Source: Sediminibacterium sp. TEGAF015 (GTDB taxonomy: Bacteria > Bacteroidota > Bacteroidia > Chitinophagales > Chitinophagaceae). From it: a DNA stretch of 64,000 nt. Below are positions 44,554-54,466 of the stretch, piece by piece (position 1 is the stretch's first letter; every line of letters starts with the position of its first letter). The position numbers were made by a program, and so were the translations under genes. Location of the stretch: assembly GCF_025997995.1 (NCBI RefSeq), contig NZ_AP026683.1, positions 1,302,501 through 1,366,500 of the forward strand, given 5' to 3'. Below the pieces are notes generated by a model. The model saw only the letters and a program-made list of their open reading frames with translations. It was not told the origin of the DNA and searched no databases.

Positions 44554-46265
44554 TGCAGAAAAGGTGGAACATATTAAAGCAAGACAAAGAGCAGATCAGC
44601 TCTTTGCAATCTGCTATAAAAATCAACCCTACTATCTGCGCTGTTTTAGTGCAGCGTGGTATAACCAATTTTGAATCTGCAAGAGAATTCTTTAGACCCG
44701 AACTTTCCCATTTACATAATCCATGGCTGATGAAAGACATGGATAAAGCAGTAGACAGAATCATTAAAGCCATTAATGCCAATGAAAAAATAATGGTATA
44801 TGGCGATTATGATGTTGATGGTACCACATCGGTTGCGTCCATGTTTCAGTTTATACAATCGCTTCATGACACTGTTGAATTTTATATACCCCACCGGTAT
44901 AAAGAAGGATATGGTGTTTCAAAAATTGGAATAGACTATGCAAAAGAACAGGGACACAGTTTAATTATTTCATTGGACTGCGGAATTAAGTCTGCCGATC
45001 TGATAGCCTATGCAGCATCTCTTGGAATTGATTTTATCGTATGTGACCACCACTTACCAGATGAAATTATCCCGAAGGCGGTTGCCATTTTAAATCCCAA
45101 ACAAAAAGACTGTACTTATCCTTACAAAGAGCTCTGCGGCTGTGGGGTAGGATTTAAACTGATGACGGCACTTAGTGAAAAACTGAATTTGCCATCCGAA
45201 CAATATTTACAGTATCTGGATTTGGTTTCGATTGCCATTGCCGCAGATATTGTTCCGGTAACAGGTGAAAACAGAACACTTGCTTTTCTGGGTCTACAAA
45301 AAGTAAATAGCAATCCTGCAACAGGCATAAAAGCACTGATGGAACTGGCCAATGCCAAAACGCCCATGAGTTTAACCAATCTGGTATTTGTAATCGCTCC
45401 CAGAGTAAACGCAGCTGGCCGGATGGATGATGCTAAAAAAGCAGTACAATTATTTATAGAGAAAGATAAAACACAGGCTATTGCACTTGCACAACTATTA
45501 CATAGTGATAATTCAGACAGAAGAGAAGCCGACGCCTCTATCACGATAGATGCAATGGAAATGCTTAAGGCAGACCCATTGAATGAAAAGAAAAAAACAA
45601 CAGTATTGTACAATGAGAACTGGCATAAAGGAGTGGTAGGAATTGTAGCCAGTCGTTTAATTGAAACGTATTATCGTCCAACCATTATACTTACCAGAAG
45701 CGGTGATTATGCAGCAGGCAGCGCCAGAAGTGTTGCTGGTTTTAATTTATATGAGGCTGTTCATGCCTGCAGACAATATTTATTAGGCTATGGTGGCCAT
45801 TTTGCAGCAGCAGGTATGACGCTTGCAATTGATCAGATTGACAATTTTAAAAAAGCCTTTGAAGAAGTAGTTGCCAATAGTATTACTCCTGAACAATTGA
45901 TTCCTGAAATAGTGATCAATGCAGAAATACAATTTGCTGATATAACCGACAAATTTTACAATATCATTAAACAAATGGAGCCCTTTGGTCCGGATAATAT
46001 GAAACCTGTATTCATTGCCAGAAATGTAAAAGATGCAGGCTATACCAAAGTGGTAAAAGACCTGCATCTTCGTGTTGTAGTGAAACAAGGTGATAAAATT
46101 TTATCCGGGATTGGTTTCAATCTGGGTGAAAAAATTAAATACCTGCAAAACAATCAGTCTGTTGACCTGGTATTTACCATTGATGAAAATGAATGGCAGG
46201 GTAATACCAGTTTACAACTAAAAGTTATTGACCTCCTCCCTGCATCATCTCTACAGAGCGATTAA
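44553..46265 (+). CDS. recJ: Single-stranded-DNA-specific exonuclease RecJ
   Basis: 5'-3' ssDNA exonuclease in recombination and repair. 570 aa. DHH/DHHA1 motifs: VYGDYDVDGTTSVASM, LIISLDCGIKS, VCDHHLPDE, LCGCGVGFKLM, and later VIAPRVNAAGRMDDA, HKGVVGIVASRL and GYGGHFAAAGMTL. The C-terminal OB-type domain is present. It starts within the stop of the preceding gene (TAATG), and its last 41 bp overlap htpG. Confidence 0.96.
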   Translation: MQKRWNILKQDKEQISSLQSAIKINPTICAVLVQRGITNFESAREFFRPELSHLHNPWLMKDMDKAVDRIIKAINANEKIMVYGDYDVDGTTSVASMFQFIQSLHDTVEFYIPHRYKEGYGVSKIGIDYAKEQGHSLIISLDCGIKSADLIAYAASLGIDFIVCDHHLPDEIIPKAVAILNPKQKDCTYPYKELCGCGVGFKLMTALSEKLNLPSEQYLQYLDLVSIAIAADIVPVTGENRTLAFLGLQKVNSNPATGIKALMELANAKTPMSLTNLVFVIAPRVNAAGRMDDAKKAVQLFIEKDKTQAIALAQLLHSDNSDRREADASITIDAMEMLKADPLNEKKKTTVLYNENWHKGVVGIVASRLIETYYRPTIILTRSGDYAAGSARSVAGFNLYEAVHACRQYLLGYGGHFAAAGMTLAIDQIDNFKKAFEEVVANSITPEQLIPEIVINAEIQFADITDKFYNIIKQMEPFGPDNMKPVFIARNVKDAGYTKVVKDLHLRVVVKQGDKILSGIGFNLGEKIKYLQNNQSVDLVFTIDENEWQGNTSLQLKVIDLLPASSLQSD

Positions 46266-48084
46266 TAAAGTTCGTCAGTTCTGCTCCCTTCAGTAATCCC
46301 TGAGACAATAATGCCAGATCAGCCAAATTCCTTACCTGATTGGTTTTTACTGATTCATTGGATTCTTTCAGAATAGTCTGGAAAACAGGATGGTTTCCGT
46401 TCACTGTTAAAGTTACTTCATCGGGCATCTGTGCATAGAAAGCAGTCATACCACCACCTGCAGCACCCATATCTTTCATACGACGCATAAATTCGGGACG
46501 GGTTGCAATCACCGGAGGTGTATCTGTACTTAATCCTTTTACTTCAGTTGTAACGTGTAGTTCCGGAATCTGAAGCGTAAATAAATTCTTGAGTTTTTCT
46601 GTTTCTTCTTTAGATAAAACAGATTCATTACTTTCCTGTTTGTCAATCAGATTGTCTACAATATCTGCATCAACTCTAACGAAACCAATGTTCTCCCATT
46701 TCATTTCCATGGTGTTCAGGAATGCAGCATCTACCAGTGTTTCCATTTTAACCACTTCATAGCCCCTGGCTTTGCATGCCTGAATATATGCGTCCTGTTG
46801 AACTGGATTGGTAGTGTAAAGAACGATATGCTTACCTTCTTTGTTTTTCTGTGTAGATTCTGTAGCAGCTTTGTATTCATCCAATGTGAAGAATTTGCCG
46901 TCTACATTTTCCATTACCAGGAATTTGTTGGCTTTTTCCAGAAACTTATCATCGGTCATCATACCGTATTTCACAAACAATCCCAGGCTCTCCCACTTTT
47001 GTTCAAATTCGGTACGTTCATTTCTGAAAATTTCTTCTAGCTTATCTGCCACTTTCTTGGTGATATGTGCGTTGATTTTTCTAACATTCGGGTCGCCCTG
47101 CAAGTAGCTTCTGCTAACATTCAGCGGAATATCTGGGCTGTCAATTACACCATGCAACAGCATTAAAAATTCAGGCACAATGTCTTTTACTTCATCTGTA
47201 ACAAAAACCTGGTTGCAATACAACTGGATTTTGTCTTTTTGGATTTCGTAACTCTGCTTGATTTTAGGGAAATACAAAACTCCGGTTAAATTGAACGGGT
47301 AATCAACATTGAGGTGAATCCAGAAAAGCGGGGTTTCACCAAAAGGATATAATTCGCGATAAAATTTTTCGTAATCTTCTTTTGTTAATTCACTTGGCTT
47401 CTTAACCCAGATTGGATTGGTATTGTTAATAGATTTTTCTTCGGTTTTCTCCTCGCCTTTTTTTACTTCTTCATTTTGATCTTTGAAATAAATAGGAATA
47501 GGAAGGAATTTACAGAACTTTTCCAGGATACCTTTTAATTTATATGCATCCAAAAATTCTGCACTTTCTTCATTTACGTGCAAAATAATTCGGGTACCTC
47601 TTTGCTTTTTCTCTACTTCATACAATTCAAATTCAGGGCTACCATCGCAACTCCAGTAAACAGTAGCAGCATCTTCCTGATAACTTTGCGTAATCACTTC
47701 CACTTTGGAAGCCACCATAAAGGCACTATAAAAACCCAGTCCAAAATGTCCAATGATACTGGCATCTTTGTATTTGGTCAGAAACTCTTCAGCCCCGCTG
47801 AAAGCCACCTGGTTCAAGTATTTGTCTACTTCTTCCTTGGTCATACCCACACCGCGGTCTTCGATGGTGATGGTTTTTTCTTTTGCATCCAAAATAACAT
47901 CAATGCGCAAATCCCCTAACTCTCCTTTTGCCTCTCCTATTGAAGAAAGCGTCTTGATTTTCTGGGTTGCATCGGTAGCATTACTTACCAGCTCTCTTAG
48001 GAAGATTTCGTGATCACTGTAAAGGAATTTTTTGATGATCGGGAAGATGTTTTCTGTCTGTACGCGTATCTGTCCTTTTTGCAT
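46225..48084 (-). CDS. htpG: Molecular chaperone HtpG (Hsp90)
   Basis: ATP-dependent chaperone. 619 aa from ATG 48084 (MQKGQIRVQTENIFP); an upstream extension is rejected. N-terminal GHKL ATPase: LRELVSNATDATQKI (catalytic Glu, Asn), IEDRGVGMTKEEVDKYLNQVAFSG and GHFGLGFYSAFMVA; middle domain FWIHLNVDYPFNLTGVLYFPK and NVSRSYLQGD; a C-terminal dimerisation region follows. The gene converges with recJ and overlaps it by 41 bp. Confidence 0.97.
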   Translation of the reverse strand: MQKGQIRVQTENIFPIIKKFLYSDHEIFLRELVSNATDATQKIKTLSSIGEAKGELGDLRIDVILDAKEKTITIEDRGVGMTKEEVDKYLNQVAFSGAEEFLTKYKDASIIGHFGLGFYSAFMVASKVEVITQSYQEDAATVYWSCDGSPEFELYEVEKKQRGTRIILHVNEESAEFLDAYKLKGILEKFCKFLPIPIYFKDQNEEVKKGEEKTEEKSINNTNPIWVKKPSELTKEDYEKFYRELYPFGETPLFWIHLNVDYPFNLTGVLYFPKIKQSYEIQKDKIQLYCNQVFVTDEVKDIVPEFLMLLHGVIDSPDIPLNVSRSYLQGDPNVRKINAHITKKVADKLEEIFRNERTEFEQKWESLGLFVKYGMMTDDKFLEKANKFLVMENVDGKFFTLDEYKAATESTQKNKEGKHIVLYTTNPVQQDAYIQACKARGYEVVKMETLVDAAFLNTMEMKWENIGFVRVDADIVDNLIDKQESNESVLSKEETEKLKNLFTLQIPELHVTTEVKGLSTDTPPVIATRPEFMRRMKDMGAAGGGMTAFYAQMPDEVTLTVNGNHPVFQTILKESNESVKTNQVRNLADLALLSQGLLKGAELTNFINRSVEMMQGGGQ

Positions 48085-48197
48085 ATCAATGTTTTTTCCA
48101 TGAGTTAGCAAAGAAAGTACCAATTACAGAACCGCTGACAGGATGTCAAATAATTTGGAGCAGACCATTAAAAAAGGAAAATTTTGACAGATTCTAC

Positions 48198-49220
48198 CTA
48201 TTTGAGGACCGGGATGTAGAAACAAGCTCCGGTTAAGCCATATTTGCCATAATGTACCTCCCTAACAGGAGTATAGTCTGACCAGATATTCCAATTCACT
48301 TCAATATCAGTATACCCCTGTTGTCTTAGAAATTGAATGATTTGGGCTTTAATGGCTTCTGTTCCCTCTGTTGGTCTGTTGTATGTAACAAACTGAATGG
48401 TGGTCTTTTTATAAGGAAACTGACGCATGAATTCTTCCAGTTCCTCTCTTGTTATCATCACCGACGCAAAATCATTTTTGGGAGGAGCAGTATTGTTATT
48501 TACGGGTTCAGAATAAATGTATTGACTAGCAGGTCTGCGGTTATTCGTAGGCGGTATACTGCCGTTATAGGTTTGCTGAATTGTTTGTTCGTCCCAATAT
48601 TGTATGGTGGATTTGGAACGGATATTATCATCAACCCTCTTTTCCGGTTTTATACGCGGGGCTTCTGCTCTTTCCGTATTTTCTAAGGGATAAGACGCTC
48701 TGATGCGGGCAGGTTTCATCTCTGAGGTAGCGGATGCTGCAGGTTTAATTAGTGCTGGCTTTCCAACCGCTGACACAACCACTGCAGGTTTAGATACTGT
48801 AGGTTTTGCAACAGAGGGCTCAATCTCTGTGGGTTTTACAACTGCAGGTTTATCAATAGCGGGCGCAGCTTCCGCAGCCTTTGTTGTTACTGTTGGTGCC
48901 GCTTCTGCAATAGCAGCTGAATCATTCACAGGGGTCGCTGTATGTAAAGCGGAGTCATTATGATTGGCTGAATCAGTTATTGGTGAGATATTCAACTGCG
49001 CCTCCATTAACTTTTTCTGCTCTTCGTACCAGGCCTGAGCAGACTCATCTACTACTTGTTCTTCTTTAACTATGGGAACAATTGTTTCTTTCTGTTGGAT
49101 CCACCAAAATGCAGCATACCCTATACCGGCCATAATAAACAAAGCCAGCATGAGCAGGAGGAATCTTGGATTTTTTTTGTCTTGCGTTTCCTCTCCCGTT
49201 AAATCGGTTGCGGTTAACAT
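48198..49220 (-). CDS. Single-pass membrane protein with Pro/Ala/Lys-rich repeats
   Basis: 340 aa. A short cytoplasmic N terminus, one TM helix (about 20-42, RFLLLMLALFIMAGIGYAAFWW), then a low-complexity region (about 95-175) with degenerate Lys-Pro-Ala/Thr repeats (KPAVVKPTEIEPSVAKP, then VSKPAVVVSAVGKPALIKP), a polar linker and a folded C-terminal domain (about 250-340: MITREELEEFMRQFPYKKTT, GYTDIEVNWNIWSDY). The layout recalls TonB-like or periplasm-spanning proteins, but the C terminus has no TonB motif that I can see. Unknown function. Confidence 0.68.
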   Translation of the reverse strand: MLTATDLTGEETQDKKNPRFLLLMLALFIMAGIGYAAFWWIQQKETIVPIVKEEQVVDESAQAWYEEQKKLMEAQLNISPITDSANHNDSALHTATPVNDSAAIAEAAPTVTTKAAEAAPAIDKPAVVKPTEIEPSVAKPTVSKPAVVVSAVGKPALIKPAASATSEMKPARIRASYPLENTERAEAPRIKPEKRVDDNIRSKSTIQYWDEQTIQQTYNGSIPPTNNRRPASQYIYSEPVNNNTAPPKNDFASVMITREELEEFMRQFPYKKTTIQFVTYNRPTEGTEAIKAQIIQFLRQQGYTDIEVNWNIWSDYTPVREVHYGKYGLTGACFYIPVLK

Positions 49221-49274
49221 AGTACTAAGTTAGCAAAAATCCTTGTATAACAAGGGTTTCAGCCAATAATGGCA

Positions 49275-50621
49275 TTATTGAGCAGTAATTTTAACATCAT
49301 CTACCCAGAAGTTGGTATTTCTCTTGCCCGCAGCACCGACCTGATCGGTACCCGTATAACGAAAACCAATATGTATCAAACCCTGCACTCCATGCAGGGA
49401 AATATTTCCCGAATTCACCCAGCTGGCACCAATACCATTGCCAGCACCTTTGGCGATATTGGCTTTCAAGGGCTGCCATTTCGCTTTCCAGGGCTGTCCC
49501 TTTCCATCATAATTAGCAGACACCAATACCTCAAGGGAAGCTCCATTGTCAAATGCCTCTTTTGTTAAAAAACTAAGTTGCTCATGGGTGCTATTATTTA
49601 ATTGGAGGGGAGGTAAAATCAGCCAACTTGAAATAGCAGAAGCTTGAGAACCTAAGCCCGTTACCGATGCAAATGAATTTTGCTGAAAGCGTTGAATCTG
49701 ATAAAACTGTTTAGCCTGCTCAGGTATGTTTTGCCAGTTTGGAATCGCAAGCGTAGCCTGTACAGGGTATTGCTCAAAATCCTCATAAAATAATGTATAT
49801 CCAATATTAGTAATACATCGATTGGCAGAGAAAAATAGGTCGCTGGTATCGCGAATCATCAGTTGCCGCTGAGCGCCAAACTCAGAATAAATTCCAATGA
49901 CACTACCACTGCCTTTAGGCGATTTAACTTTTGCAAATTTAGCAAAGCCACTCGTTCTTAAATAGACTGTTCCACCACTACAAAATTTAAGGGAAAGGCT
50001 ATTGGTTGCTTTGTTAACCCAATCTCCAAAATAAGATGCTGTATCATTTTCTGAAAACTGAATATTATTCAACCTGACGAGTCTGCTATGCAGCGAATCA
50101 TGTAACTGATCATAGGTAACTTCCAATGGTTCAGGCATTTTCTGAGAAAGCAAAGTGATTATATGTTTCTGAAATAAAGAAGCAGGTAAAGGGATGATAG
50201 AGGGAAACTGCGGATCAGACCTGTCTATACCTCCTCCCAACTGCAACATCCCGCCATATTCCCCCATCCACATTCCGTTCAAACGGATTACCACTCTCAT
50301 TCCCAAAGGATAAAGTGCAGACAAACTAAATCCATCCAATTTAAGCGTAATTGCTGCCGTGCTGTCCTGCACTACAATGGCTTTATAAAAATTATCTGTA
50401 GCATCATTCGCAGTAATAATTCCTGTAATAATTTCATTATTGACAAACTGTTCTGCATTTCCTGAAATATGAGAACTGTAAATGCTTTTAATAGAAGTAT
50501 TCACTTGTTCCGCGGCTATTTCCAAAGAAGGTGGCATATCGCGGTTTTTATTGCAAGACCAGCAACAAAGAAACAAAAAGAAAAAAAGCTGATGCAATTT
50601 TTGCATATACCCTTGAATCAT
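49275..50621 (-). CDS. DUF5689-domain lipoprotein
   Basis: 448 aa from ATG 50621, which overlaps the receptor stop as ATGA; ATG 50630 is also possible. A lipoprotein signal (FLFLCCWSC) leads to a DUF5689/OB-fold-like domain (about 45-260: NNEIITGIITANDATDNFYKAIVVQDSTAAITLKLDG in parts) and a C-terminal carbohydrate-binding or choice-of-anchor-type beta-sandwich (about 275-448: YTLFYEDFEQYP, FWVDDVKITAQ). It is coupled to the TonB-dependent receptor gene upstream, so it is probably its surface-exposed partner. Confidence 0.82.
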   Translation of the reverse strand: MIQGYMQKLHQLFFFLFLCCWSCNKNRDMPPSLEIAAEQVNTSIKSIYSSHISGNAEQFVNNEIITGIITANDATDNFYKAIVVQDSTAAITLKLDGFSLSALYPLGMRVVIRLNGMWMGEYGGMLQLGGGIDRSDPQFPSIIPLPASLFQKHIITLLSQKMPEPLEVTYDQLHDSLHSRLVRLNNIQFSENDTASYFGDWVNKATNSLSLKFCSGGTVYLRTSGFAKFAKVKSPKGSGSVIGIYSEFGAQRQLMIRDTSDLFFSANRCITNIGYTLFYEDFEQYPVQATLAIPNWQNIPEQAKQFYQIQRFQQNSFASVTGLGSQASAISSWLILPPLQLNNSTHEQLSFLTKEAFDNGASLEVLVSANYDGKGQPWKAKWQPLKANIAKGAGNGIGASWVNSGNISLHGVQGLIHIGFRYTGTDQVGAAGKRNTNFWVDDVKITAQ

Positions 50622-53152
50622 AATTTCCATTTTAAACTCAGTGAATAAAGCGGCCCTTGTCGGTAATAATATTTATTGGGGAAACGACTAAGATCCGTTC
50701 TCGACTGATCCATTCTTAACTGTTCAAATCCACCCGTAATAAATGATTGATTAAAACAATTATTGACTCCAAGAAAACACTGTAAAGCATAAGACTTTCC
50801 CTTACTATTTTTGTAAAGCCTGAAACTATAACCTACAGCCAAATCCGTTACATATAAAGAAGAAAGGGAAGATGGTCTTGTCCAGTTTTCAATTGCTGAT
50901 TGGTTCATATTCCTATTAATTGAATTAGCGGTACGCCGCAAAGGATTCATCGCCAAATACTGTGGCCCCATAAAAGAAGCACTTAGATTGATAAATAAAT
51001 TACCATTCAAACGATAAGAAAGTCCATGATAAAAAGCCATTGAAGGCATTCCTGCAACCGGATACCCTTTAAAGAAAATCATTCCTTTCTCTGTTTCAAA
51101 AACAGCATTGTCTGGCATGATCCGATAAGTAGGGCGATTACTATAACTGTAATTCCCCAGACTGATAGCTGCATTGAAGGAAAACCCACCACGCAATTCA
51201 AGGGAAGCACTCAACTCTAAGCCGAATGCATTTATGCCAATATTGGACAATGCATAGTTTACCAGATTGCGATACCCGTCATGATAAAAACTCATCACGT
51301 CCATGGCATTGCTCGTTTGATGGTAATAGCCATTGAACTGGACTTTAAGTGAAGGGGCATTGAGCATATATCCCAGTTCTATCTTGCTAAAAGATTCACT
51401 CTCAATAGCCGGATGTTTGATAGCACTGACTCTGGGTGAAAGATAAATATCATTGACCAGTGGTGCTTTAGAAGCTGCCATTGCATGCAGGTAAGCATAG
51501 TTTCGCCCATTGATCTTGTAGGTAATTCCCCATTTAAATTGCCAATTTTCAAACCTATCTTTTTCTGACGGTCCAAAGGAACGCATTGGAAACAATCCGT
51601 TTCTGTAAAGTCCTTCCCGCCGATACTTTGTACTACTCAATTCAAGGGCAGAAAAAATATCCCATTTAGGCAAAACATAAACCAGTTGGGCAAGACCAAC
51701 CCATTGCTGCAAATGCATTTTGTAATTATACCCCCATGAATCACCTACTTGCAACAATTGATCAGGATGATGCAAATCATTTTGTATAGCAACACCTGCA
51801 TTGGGATCGTCTTCTGCAAACTGATTCCAGTTAACCGAATAAGCTGCACCCATCAAATCATGAATCCGCTTAAAATAATGGTATCGTTCCCATTTGTATT
51901 GATATTGCAATAGCAGTTTTAAAGACGAACTATACTCAATCTGATAACGGATATTGAAAGCCAGCCTGGTAGCTCGCTCAACCTTATCATCAATAAAATA
52001 TCTTGCTCGCTTATCCGCTGTGCTTTGTTGATTCGCCTGATACATTTTCTCCCAATTCAATTGTAACTGGGAGGGATTATGCTGCAAAAAATCAAAAACC
52101 TGATTTTGCAGAAGGCTATCCGTATAAAAAGACGGTAAGTATCGGTAATAATCAGGTCTGGGATCTGGAGCATTATACCAATCCAATCCACGATTGAATT
52201 TTTCACCGGAGCTCACCAAAAGAGTACTCACTCTCTTAATGATTGAATTTACCTGATAAGACTGGGACAATAATGCAATTGGCTGATGCTGAAACTGCCA
52301 GTTGGCTTGCTTTATTTTGCCCTGATACCATCCCCATCCAGGCTGATACAATTCATTATTGGTTAGATGAATCAGTTCCTCAGTTACAGCAGCCGTTCTT
52401 GTATTCATTTGACGATTACCTATCAGCACCAATGACCATAGCTGATTATTGAAATATTTGTCGACAGAAAGGAAATAAGAAACACCATCAAATACATTGG
52501 CTGGAAACTGACCTCCATTCCCCTTCTTAAATGCTATACTATGCGCTATCGTCCATCCGGTTTTGCTTGTATTCCAAACTTTGGTAAAAGCAAATCGATG
52601 ATGATAATTTCGATTGGAAATATTGTGTGTAATGGTTGTCTGGGGAAATAATTTATTTGCATTCAACTGCATAAAAACAGCACTGCCTGCAGCACCAAAA
52701 TGATATTCATTGTTTCGCAACCCTGCAGCCAGTTGCTGATTAGCGGTTACTTCATTCAGCCCTCCCCAATTAGCCCAAGGAATACTACCATCCGACAATT
52801 GACTCATATTGATATCCTGCACAAACTGCAAAAAGTGGCGATTAGAAAGTCCTCTTGGTCTGAATCTTCGAACGCTGAAACTAAAGCCTGTTAAAGCATT
52901 GAATAAATCCTTTCCCGATTGAAGCATGGAGGGGACTGAAGCTGGCAGTGATTCTCCCTCTTCTTCGGCAATATCCTGTACATACTGATCTTTAAAATAT
53001 TTCCAGCCCTCTTTATCCAGCGTACTATCAACCCATTGATTTTTTTTACCCAAAGGTTTCACTACAGATGCAGGCTGAGCATTGATTTCATTGTTTACAA
53101 AAATGTAAAGGCTAACTGAAAAAGCATATGAATAAAACAAACTTTTCCGCAT
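50618..53152 (-). CDS. TonB-dependent receptor-like outer-membrane protein
   Basis: 844 aa from ATG 53152 (MRKSLFYSYAFS); a TTG two codons upstream is rejected. Signal peptide, a short N-terminal region that seems to hold the plug (VRRFRPRGLSNRHFLQFVQDINMSQ), then a long beta-barrel of strands rich in aromatic residues (NYAYLHAMAASKAPLVND, NGYYHQTSNAMDVMSFYHDG) ending in SLSLKWKL. No carboxypeptidase-like N-terminal domain is seen, so it is not SusC-type. The DUF5689 lipoprotein follows (ATGA overlap). Substrate unknown. Confidence 0.85.
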   Translation of the reverse strand: MRKSLFYSYAFSVSLYIFVNNEINAQPASVVKPLGKKNQWVDSTLDKEGWKYFKDQYVQDIAEEEGESLPASVPSMLQSGKDLFNALTGFSFSVRRFRPRGLSNRHFLQFVQDINMSQLSDGSIPWANWGGLNEVTANQQLAAGLRNNEYHFGAAGSAVFMQLNANKLFPQTTITHNISNRNYHHRFAFTKVWNTSKTGWTIAHSIAFKKGNGGQFPANVFDGVSYFLSVDKYFNNQLWSLVLIGNRQMNTRTAAVTEELIHLTNNELYQPGWGWYQGKIKQANWQFQHQPIALLSQSYQVNSIIKRVSTLLVSSGEKFNRGLDWYNAPDPRPDYYRYLPSFYTDSLLQNQVFDFLQHNPSQLQLNWEKMYQANQQSTADKRARYFIDDKVERATRLAFNIRYQIEYSSSLKLLLQYQYKWERYHYFKRIHDLMGAAYSVNWNQFAEDDPNAGVAIQNDLHHPDQLLQVGDSWGYNYKMHLQQWVGLAQLVYVLPKWDIFSALELSSTKYRREGLYRNGLFPMRSFGPSEKDRFENWQFKWGITYKINGRNYAYLHAMAASKAPLVNDIYLSPRVSAIKHPAIESESFSKIELGYMLNAPSLKVQFNGYYHQTSNAMDVMSFYHDGYRNLVNYALSNIGINAFGLELSASLELRGGFSFNAAISLGNYSYSNRPTYRIMPDNAVFETEKGMIFFKGYPVAGMPSMAFYHGLSYRLNGNLFINLSASFMGPQYLAMNPLRRTANSINRNMNQSAIENWTRPSSLSSLYVTDLAVGYSFRLYKNSKGKSYALQCFLGVNNCFNQSFITGGFEQLRMDQSRTDLSRFPNKYYYRQGPLYSLSLKWKL

Positions 53153-53322
53153 TGGCAAATTCTTGCGGAATTACAAACAACTTAAAACTAAGGCGACTGA
53201 ATCAAATAATAAGACCTTTTGAAAAATTTGAGTGAACTACCTGAAAACGGCAGTTGTAATCCCCCTGAACAAAGGGTATTCATACGGTTCATCAACACTC
53301 CATTAATATGCATATTGTTTAA

Positions 53323-54354
53323 ATGAATTGGAGTACCATTTTAATTTTCTTTTTATTGATTCAATGGCAAGAAAAAAAGCCAGTAGAGAAAGCAGTCATT
53401 GGATTTTACAATCTTGAAAACTTGTATGATACCATTGATAACCCTTTAGTGAATGATGACGAATTCACGCCATCAGGTGCCAAGCATTATTCGGGAACAA
53501 TCTACCAGAATAAATTATTCAAACTGGCTCATGTACTTAATCAACTGGGCACAGCAGATCATCCCCGCGGAGCTGCCATTATTGGTGTTGCAGAATTAGA
53601 AAATGATACGGTTTTGAATCACCTTGTAAACCATTTTATGCTTCACAATAAACAATTTCATTTTATTCATTTTGATTCCAGAGATGCCAGGGGGATTGAT
53701 GTTGGCTTATTGTATCAGCCCGATTTTTTTCATCCGTATATAGCTCAAAGCTTGCAGGTGAATTTGCCTGGCAGCAGCAAAGACGCTTACTATACACGCG
53801 ATATATTGTATGTGAAAGGACAACTAAGCGGAGAAACGATTCATGTGTATGTAAACCACTGGCCTAGCAGAAGAGGTGGAGAAGACAGAAGCGCGCCTGC
53901 AAGAGCGGCCGCTGCTAAAACCTGCAGACAACATATAGATTCCATACGGGGGAAAGATGCATTTGCTAAAATAATCGTCATGGGCGATCTCAATGATAAC
54001 CCAACCGATCCGAGTATTCTGAATGTATTGGGGGCAACAGACAATCAGCAAGCAGCAAGTAACCAACTTTTGTACAACCCATGGATTTCTTTTTACCAAA
54101 AAGGCTTCGGCACACTTGCCAACAGAGATGTGTGGGGATTATTCGATCAGATTTTGCTTTCGAATAGCTGGTTGCGCAAAGAACCGGACAGTAATAAAAA
54201 CTGGCATTATGTGAAAGCTGTTATTTTTCAAAAACCTTTCATGACCGAGAACACAGGAAAATACAAAGGCTATCCCATGCGAACCTGGGATGGGAACCAA
54301 TACAGAGGCGGGTTTAGTGATCACTATCCCACTTATATTGTTCTTAAACGCTAA
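53323..54354 (+). CDS. Endonuclease/exonuclease/phosphatase family protein, probably exported
   Basis: 343 aa. The short hydrophobic start (MNWSTILIFFLLIQW) suggests export or membrane anchoring. EEP-fold catalytic positions are visible: FYNLENLYDTID, GVAELENDTVLNHL (metal Glu), VNHWPSRRGGEDRS (His), MGDLNDNPTD (Asp/Asn) and GGFSDHYPTYI (Asp-His). The family cleaves phosphodiesters in DNA, RNA or inositol phosphates. It is transcribed divergently from the receptor/DUF5689 pair (170-bp gap). Confidence 0.9.
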   Translation: MNWSTILIFFLLIQWQEKKPVEKAVIGFYNLENLYDTIDNPLVNDDEFTPSGAKHYSGTIYQNKLFKLAHVLNQLGTADHPRGAAIIGVAELENDTVLNHLVNHFMLHNKQFHFIHFDSRDARGIDVGLLYQPDFFHPYIAQSLQVNLPGSSKDAYYTRDILYVKGQLSGETIHVYVNHWPSRRGGEDRSAPARAAAAKTCRQHIDSIRGKDAFAKIIVMGDLNDNPTDPSILNVLGATDNQQAASNQLLYNPWISFYQKGFGTLANRDVWGLFDQILLSNSWLRKEPDSNKNWHYVKAVIFQKPFMTENTGKYKGYPMRTWDGNQYRGGFSDHYPTYIVLKR

Positions 54355-54466
54355 AGGGGACCACTACTTATAAACATATAATGAGTTGATTTTCAAAGAT
54401 TATAAATATTTAACATTTGACGAACGGTTTAATCAGTAAATTATACCCTCATTTAATCCAATATTT

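Noticed and set aside
45122..45613. Antisense reading frame of 163 codons inside recJ
   Set aside because: Low-complexity Ser/Ala-rich translation without motifs; recJ covers the region.
48198..49220. Calling the Lys-Pro-rich protein TonB
   Set aside because: The C terminus lacks a recognisable TonB domain, and Pro/Lys-rich spacers occur in many unrelated proteins.
53305..53316. Palindrome AATATGCATATT before the EEP-family gene
   Set aside because: Short, wholly AT-biased apart from the centre, and without spacer; such sites are expected by chance in AT-rich gaps.
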